From Psychrobacillus sp. BL-248-WT-3 (GTDB lineage Bacteria; Bacillota; Bacilli; Bacillales_A; Planococcaceae), in the NCBI RefSeq assembly GCF_012843435.1, contig NZ_JABAFC010000004.1, positions 1 through 64,000 on the forward strand: 64,000 nucleotides of DNA, in the 5' to 3' direction. Position 1 is the stretch's first letter. Each line of letters opens with the position of its first letter. Made by a program: the position numbers and the translations under genes. Shown here piece by piece: positions 61,726 through 64,000 of the stretch. The notes beneath the pieces were generated by a model. That model was not told the DNA's origin and did not search any database. It was given only the letters and a program-made list of their open reading frames with translations.

Positions 61726-61923
61726 ATGTCGGTTCAACATTTTGTAGATGGAATGAATAAAAGTATAATTCATGTGGAAAAGTCAGTAGAACAAATGGTG
61801 CATCAAACTAGCATGACAAAAATCGACCAGCAACAAATAATGCGAGCTTTAATTGAGTTGAGTGAAAAAGTAAAGCTGATTGAGATGTATATTCACATAC
61901 CCAAAAAAGAAGACCACTCTTGA
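61726..61923 (+). CDS. 65-residue helical small protein
   Basis: A small protein with a very strong ribosome site (GAAGGAGGTC) before the ATG. It is predicted helical throughout, with two segments (VDGMNKSIIHVEKSVEQMV and QIMRALIELSEKVKLIEMYI) that could form a coiled-coil hairpin. AGAAGAC...GTCTTCT around the stop codon could form a hairpin, but no T run follows. I do not recognise it. It faces the convergent yyaL gene 22 bases away. Confidence 0.7.
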   Translation: MSVQHFVDGMNKSIIHVEKSVEQMVHQTSMTKIDQQQIMRALIELSEKVKLIEMYIHIPKKEDHS

Positions 61924-61944
61924 TGTCTTCTCCTTGGAATTTAT

Positions 61945-63936
61945 TTATGTTATTTCTTTAATGACTTTTTCTATATCTTTAAGTGGTGCATGGCAACTAT
62001 TATTTTGACAAATTTCTACCGACAAGGTTTCTAAAGGCGCTGTGGTTGACCAAATATCAAACGGTCTATATGTTGTCTGAAGCACCTTTAAGATATCGCT
62101 TATTGGGTTACCAATTAACTTAATTTCTCTTCCTTTGCTATTTAATGTCTGGAATGCCATTAGCGAAGACAATAGAGAGGTAGGATAAAGTGTAATTTCC
62201 TCTGCAAAAGTGGAAATAGTATTTTCAGCTAGTTGAAGCATGTCTGGATTGTCGGTAATTTTAGCTAACCTCCAAAACTGCCAAGCGATTGTCCCGTTCC
62301 CAGCAGGAATAATTTGATCCATAATTATTTTTTCTCGAACAATTAGTTTTTCTCCACGCGTACTCGTAAAATAAAATCCACCATTTACTTCATCTTTAAA
62401 GTTGTCCATGATCTCTGAGGCTATCTGTTTTGCCTTCTCTAAATACTCTTCCTCATCCGTTGCTTCATAAAGCTCAACATATGCCCACAACAAATTTGCA
62501 TAATCATCCAAATAAGCAACGTTCTTCGCTTCACCATCTCTATAAGTTGCGTATAAAACGTTTTCCTTAATAAGATGATTTTCAATAAATTGCAAAGCTC
62601 TTTTTGCAGAGCTTATAAAGTGAGGATTCGTAAAAGCTGCTCCAGCTTTGGCGAGAGCGGCAGCCATTAATCCATTCCATGAGGTAATTATTTTGTCGTC
62701 AATATGTGGGTAGGGCCTGTTCTGACGATGCTCTAATAGAATAGCTTTAGAAGCATCTAATCGTTCTTCCAATTCATCCTCCGATATATTAAATTCCTCT
62801 AGAATAGAAGCAATATCAGTATAGATTAAATTAGGTATATTTCTTCCATCAAAATTACCTTCTTCTGTAATATCATAGGATCTTGCAAAAAGTGTACCTT
62901 CATCCTCACCCAAGACTTGTATTACTTCCTGAAAAGACCAAACATAATAAGTTCCTTCTTCACCTTCACTGTCCGCATCAATTGCAGAATAGAATGGACC
63001 TTCGGGATGAGTCATTTCTCGTTCAACAAATTTAACAGTGTTGTATACGACTTCTTCATACTGAGGGATTCTAGTAATTTGATAAGCCTCCGTATATGCC
63101 ATTAAAAGTAATGCCTGGTCGTAGAGCATTTTCTCAAAATGTGGAGTAAGCCACATTTCATCCGTTGAGTATCTAGCAAATCCACCACCAAGATGATCGG
63201 AAATTCCACCACGAGCAATACCGTCCAATGTAATTTCAACCATATGAAGGGCATCATCCTCATTAGTTTCATGATAATACCTCATTAAAAAGAGCAGCTG
63301 TAGAGGGGAGGGAAACTTAGGTTCTTTACCGAAGCCTCCGTGCTGAGAATCGAACATACCAGCTAACTGATGAAAGGCAGTTTCTATTATATTTGGCTCT
63401 ATAGCTGTATGGTTGTTAGTTGTATTAGTTACTTGAAAGGCTTCTATTAGTTTTTCACTTACTTCTTCTAGTTGATCAAATTCATTTTCATATGCTTTAT
63501 GTAAGCGAGGCAATAAATCTAACAGTCCGGGTTTCCCGTATTTTTGTTCCTTTGGAAAATAGGTTCCCGCGTAAAAAGGCTTTTGGTCAGGCGTTAGAAA
63601 AACATGGAGTGGCCAGCCGCTTTCTCCAGTTAGCATTTGACAAATAGTCATATATATCGAGTCAATATCCGGTCTTTCTTCACGATCTACTTTAATCGAT
63701 ATGAAATGCTTATTTAATATGTCAGCGACCTCTTGATCCTTGAACGATTCTCTTTCCATTACGTGACACCAGTGGCATGTACTATAGCCAATGCTTACAA
63801 ACAGAGGCTTGTTTTCCTTGTGAGCTTTTTCAAAAGCTTCCTCTCCCCATGGAAACCAATCAACAGGATTATTGGCATGCTGAAGTAAATAGGGAGATTT
63901 TTCTTTGGATAATCTATTGTGACATTGTGACGACAT
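61945..63936 (-). CDS. yyaL: thioredoxin-domain/AGE-like protein YyaL (DUF255)
   Basis: A 663-residue cytoplasmic protein of the YyaL/SPATA20 family. Residues 1-160 are a thioredoxin-like DUF255 domain with [20 protein letters not shown] and the CHWCHVM motif near residue 53, followed by VDREERPD. The rest is an (alpha/alpha)6-barrel resembling N-acylglucosamine epimerases ([31 protein letters not shown]). The function is not established. The start at 63936 has GGGA at usable spacing; the ATG six bases earlier is too close to it. The left flank to 64000 holds only upstream DNA. Confidence 0.9.
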   Translation of the reverse strand: MSSQCHNRLSKEKSPYLLQHANNPVDWFPWGEEAFEKAHKENKPLFVSIGYSTCHWCHVMERESFKDQEVADILNKHFISIKVDREERPDIDSIYMTICQMLTGESGWPLHVFLTPDQKPFYAGTYFPKEQKYGKPGLLDLLPRLHKAYENEFDQLEEVSEKLIEAFQVTNTTNNHTAIEPNIIETAFHQLAGMFDSQHGGFGKEPKFPSPLQLLFLMRYYHETNEDDALHMVEITLDGIARGGISDHLGGGFARYSTDEMWLTPHFEKMLYDQALLLMAYTEAYQITRIPQYEEVVYNTVKFVEREMTHPEGPFYSAIDADSEGEEGTYYVWSFQEVIQVLGEDEGTLFARSYDITEEGNFDGRNIPNLIYTDIASILEEFNISEDELEERLDASKAILLEHRQNRPYPHIDDKIITSWNGLMAAALAKAGAAFTNPHFISSAKRALQFIENHLIKENVLYATYRDGEAKNVAYLDDYANLLWAYVELYEATDEEEYLEKAKQIASEIMDNFKDEVNGGFYFTSTRGEKLIVREKIIMDQIIPAGNGTIAWQFWRLAKITDNPDMLQLAENTISTFAEEITLYPTSLLSSLMAFQTLNSKGREIKLIGNPISDILKVLQTTYRPFDIWSTTAPLETLSVEICQNNSCHAPLKDIEKVIKEIT

Positions 63937-64000
63937 GAACATCCCACTTTCTGTCTTTAAATGATATTAAATACTTTACCCTTACTGCTAATTAGTTACT

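Overview
The window looks like chromosomal DNA of a low-GC, spore-forming member of the Bacillales. A Psychrobacillus/Lysinibacillus/Sporosarcina-type bacterium is my guess from gene content, not something the sequence proves. The signs are AT-rich DNA, strong Shine-Dalgarno (SD) sites with many TTG/GTG starts, a LytH-type spore peptidase, a bacillithiol-type YtxJ protein, near-perfect sigma-B promoters, a CodY box and a Yuk-type type VII secretion system (T7SS). No rRNA, tRNA or CRISPR array was seen.

Layout. 0-11 kb: a 21-bp tandem repeat array, an M19 dipeptidase, a gamma-glutamyl hydrolase, a LytH-like peptidase, a secreted protein with two copies of a ~200-residue module, yuiD, a YusW-like lipoprotein, a sigma-B-type ytxJ/rsbR-like pair and a CmpX-like channel. 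11-17 kb: a fatty-acid/acyl-CoA degradation operon (acyl-CoA dehydrogenase, TetR regulator, acyl-CoA synthetase, thiolase) with a palindromic operator over its promoter, then a 3-hydroxybutyryl-CoA dehydrogenase. 17.6-34.4 kb: a complete T7SS (esxA, esaB/yukD, essB/yukC, essC/yukBA, esaA/yueB, essA/yueC), two small YwqH/YwqI-like helical proteins, two DUF5085-like proteins, an LXG toxin with a glycine-rich hydrophobic C-terminus, and four tandem six-helix membrane proteins that are probably its immunity proteins.

34.6-48.5 kb: a HEAT-repeat protein, rocB, a chemoreceptor, a sigma-B-driven NlpC/P60 hydrolase, the glycerate module (cdaR, glycerate kinase, GntP permease), an SLH-domain pair and a CodY-linked branched-chain aminotransferase. 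48.7-64 kb: a REP-associated tyrosine transposase (RAYT), a YkoGHI-like two-component/PepSY module, a candidate small RNA, a fructokinase-like gene, proline dehydrogenase, a 5'-nucleotidase, a MITE-like element, a MenC/NSAR-RpiR cluster with what looks like a truncated acyltransferase, a 49-residue gene found by hand, and yyaL.

Three things stand out. (1) The T7SS effector block has four paralogous candidate immunity proteins that keep a constant cytoplasmic frame and vary in the outward-facing loops. (2) About ten copies of a palindrome with core CAGGTGCC(A/T)GGCACCTG are scattered between genes; several have long, perfectly matched arms unique to their locus, and a RAYT gene lies in the same window. 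(3) A ~345-390 bp inverted repeat pair brackets 14 kb and carries the last codons of cdaR at both ends.
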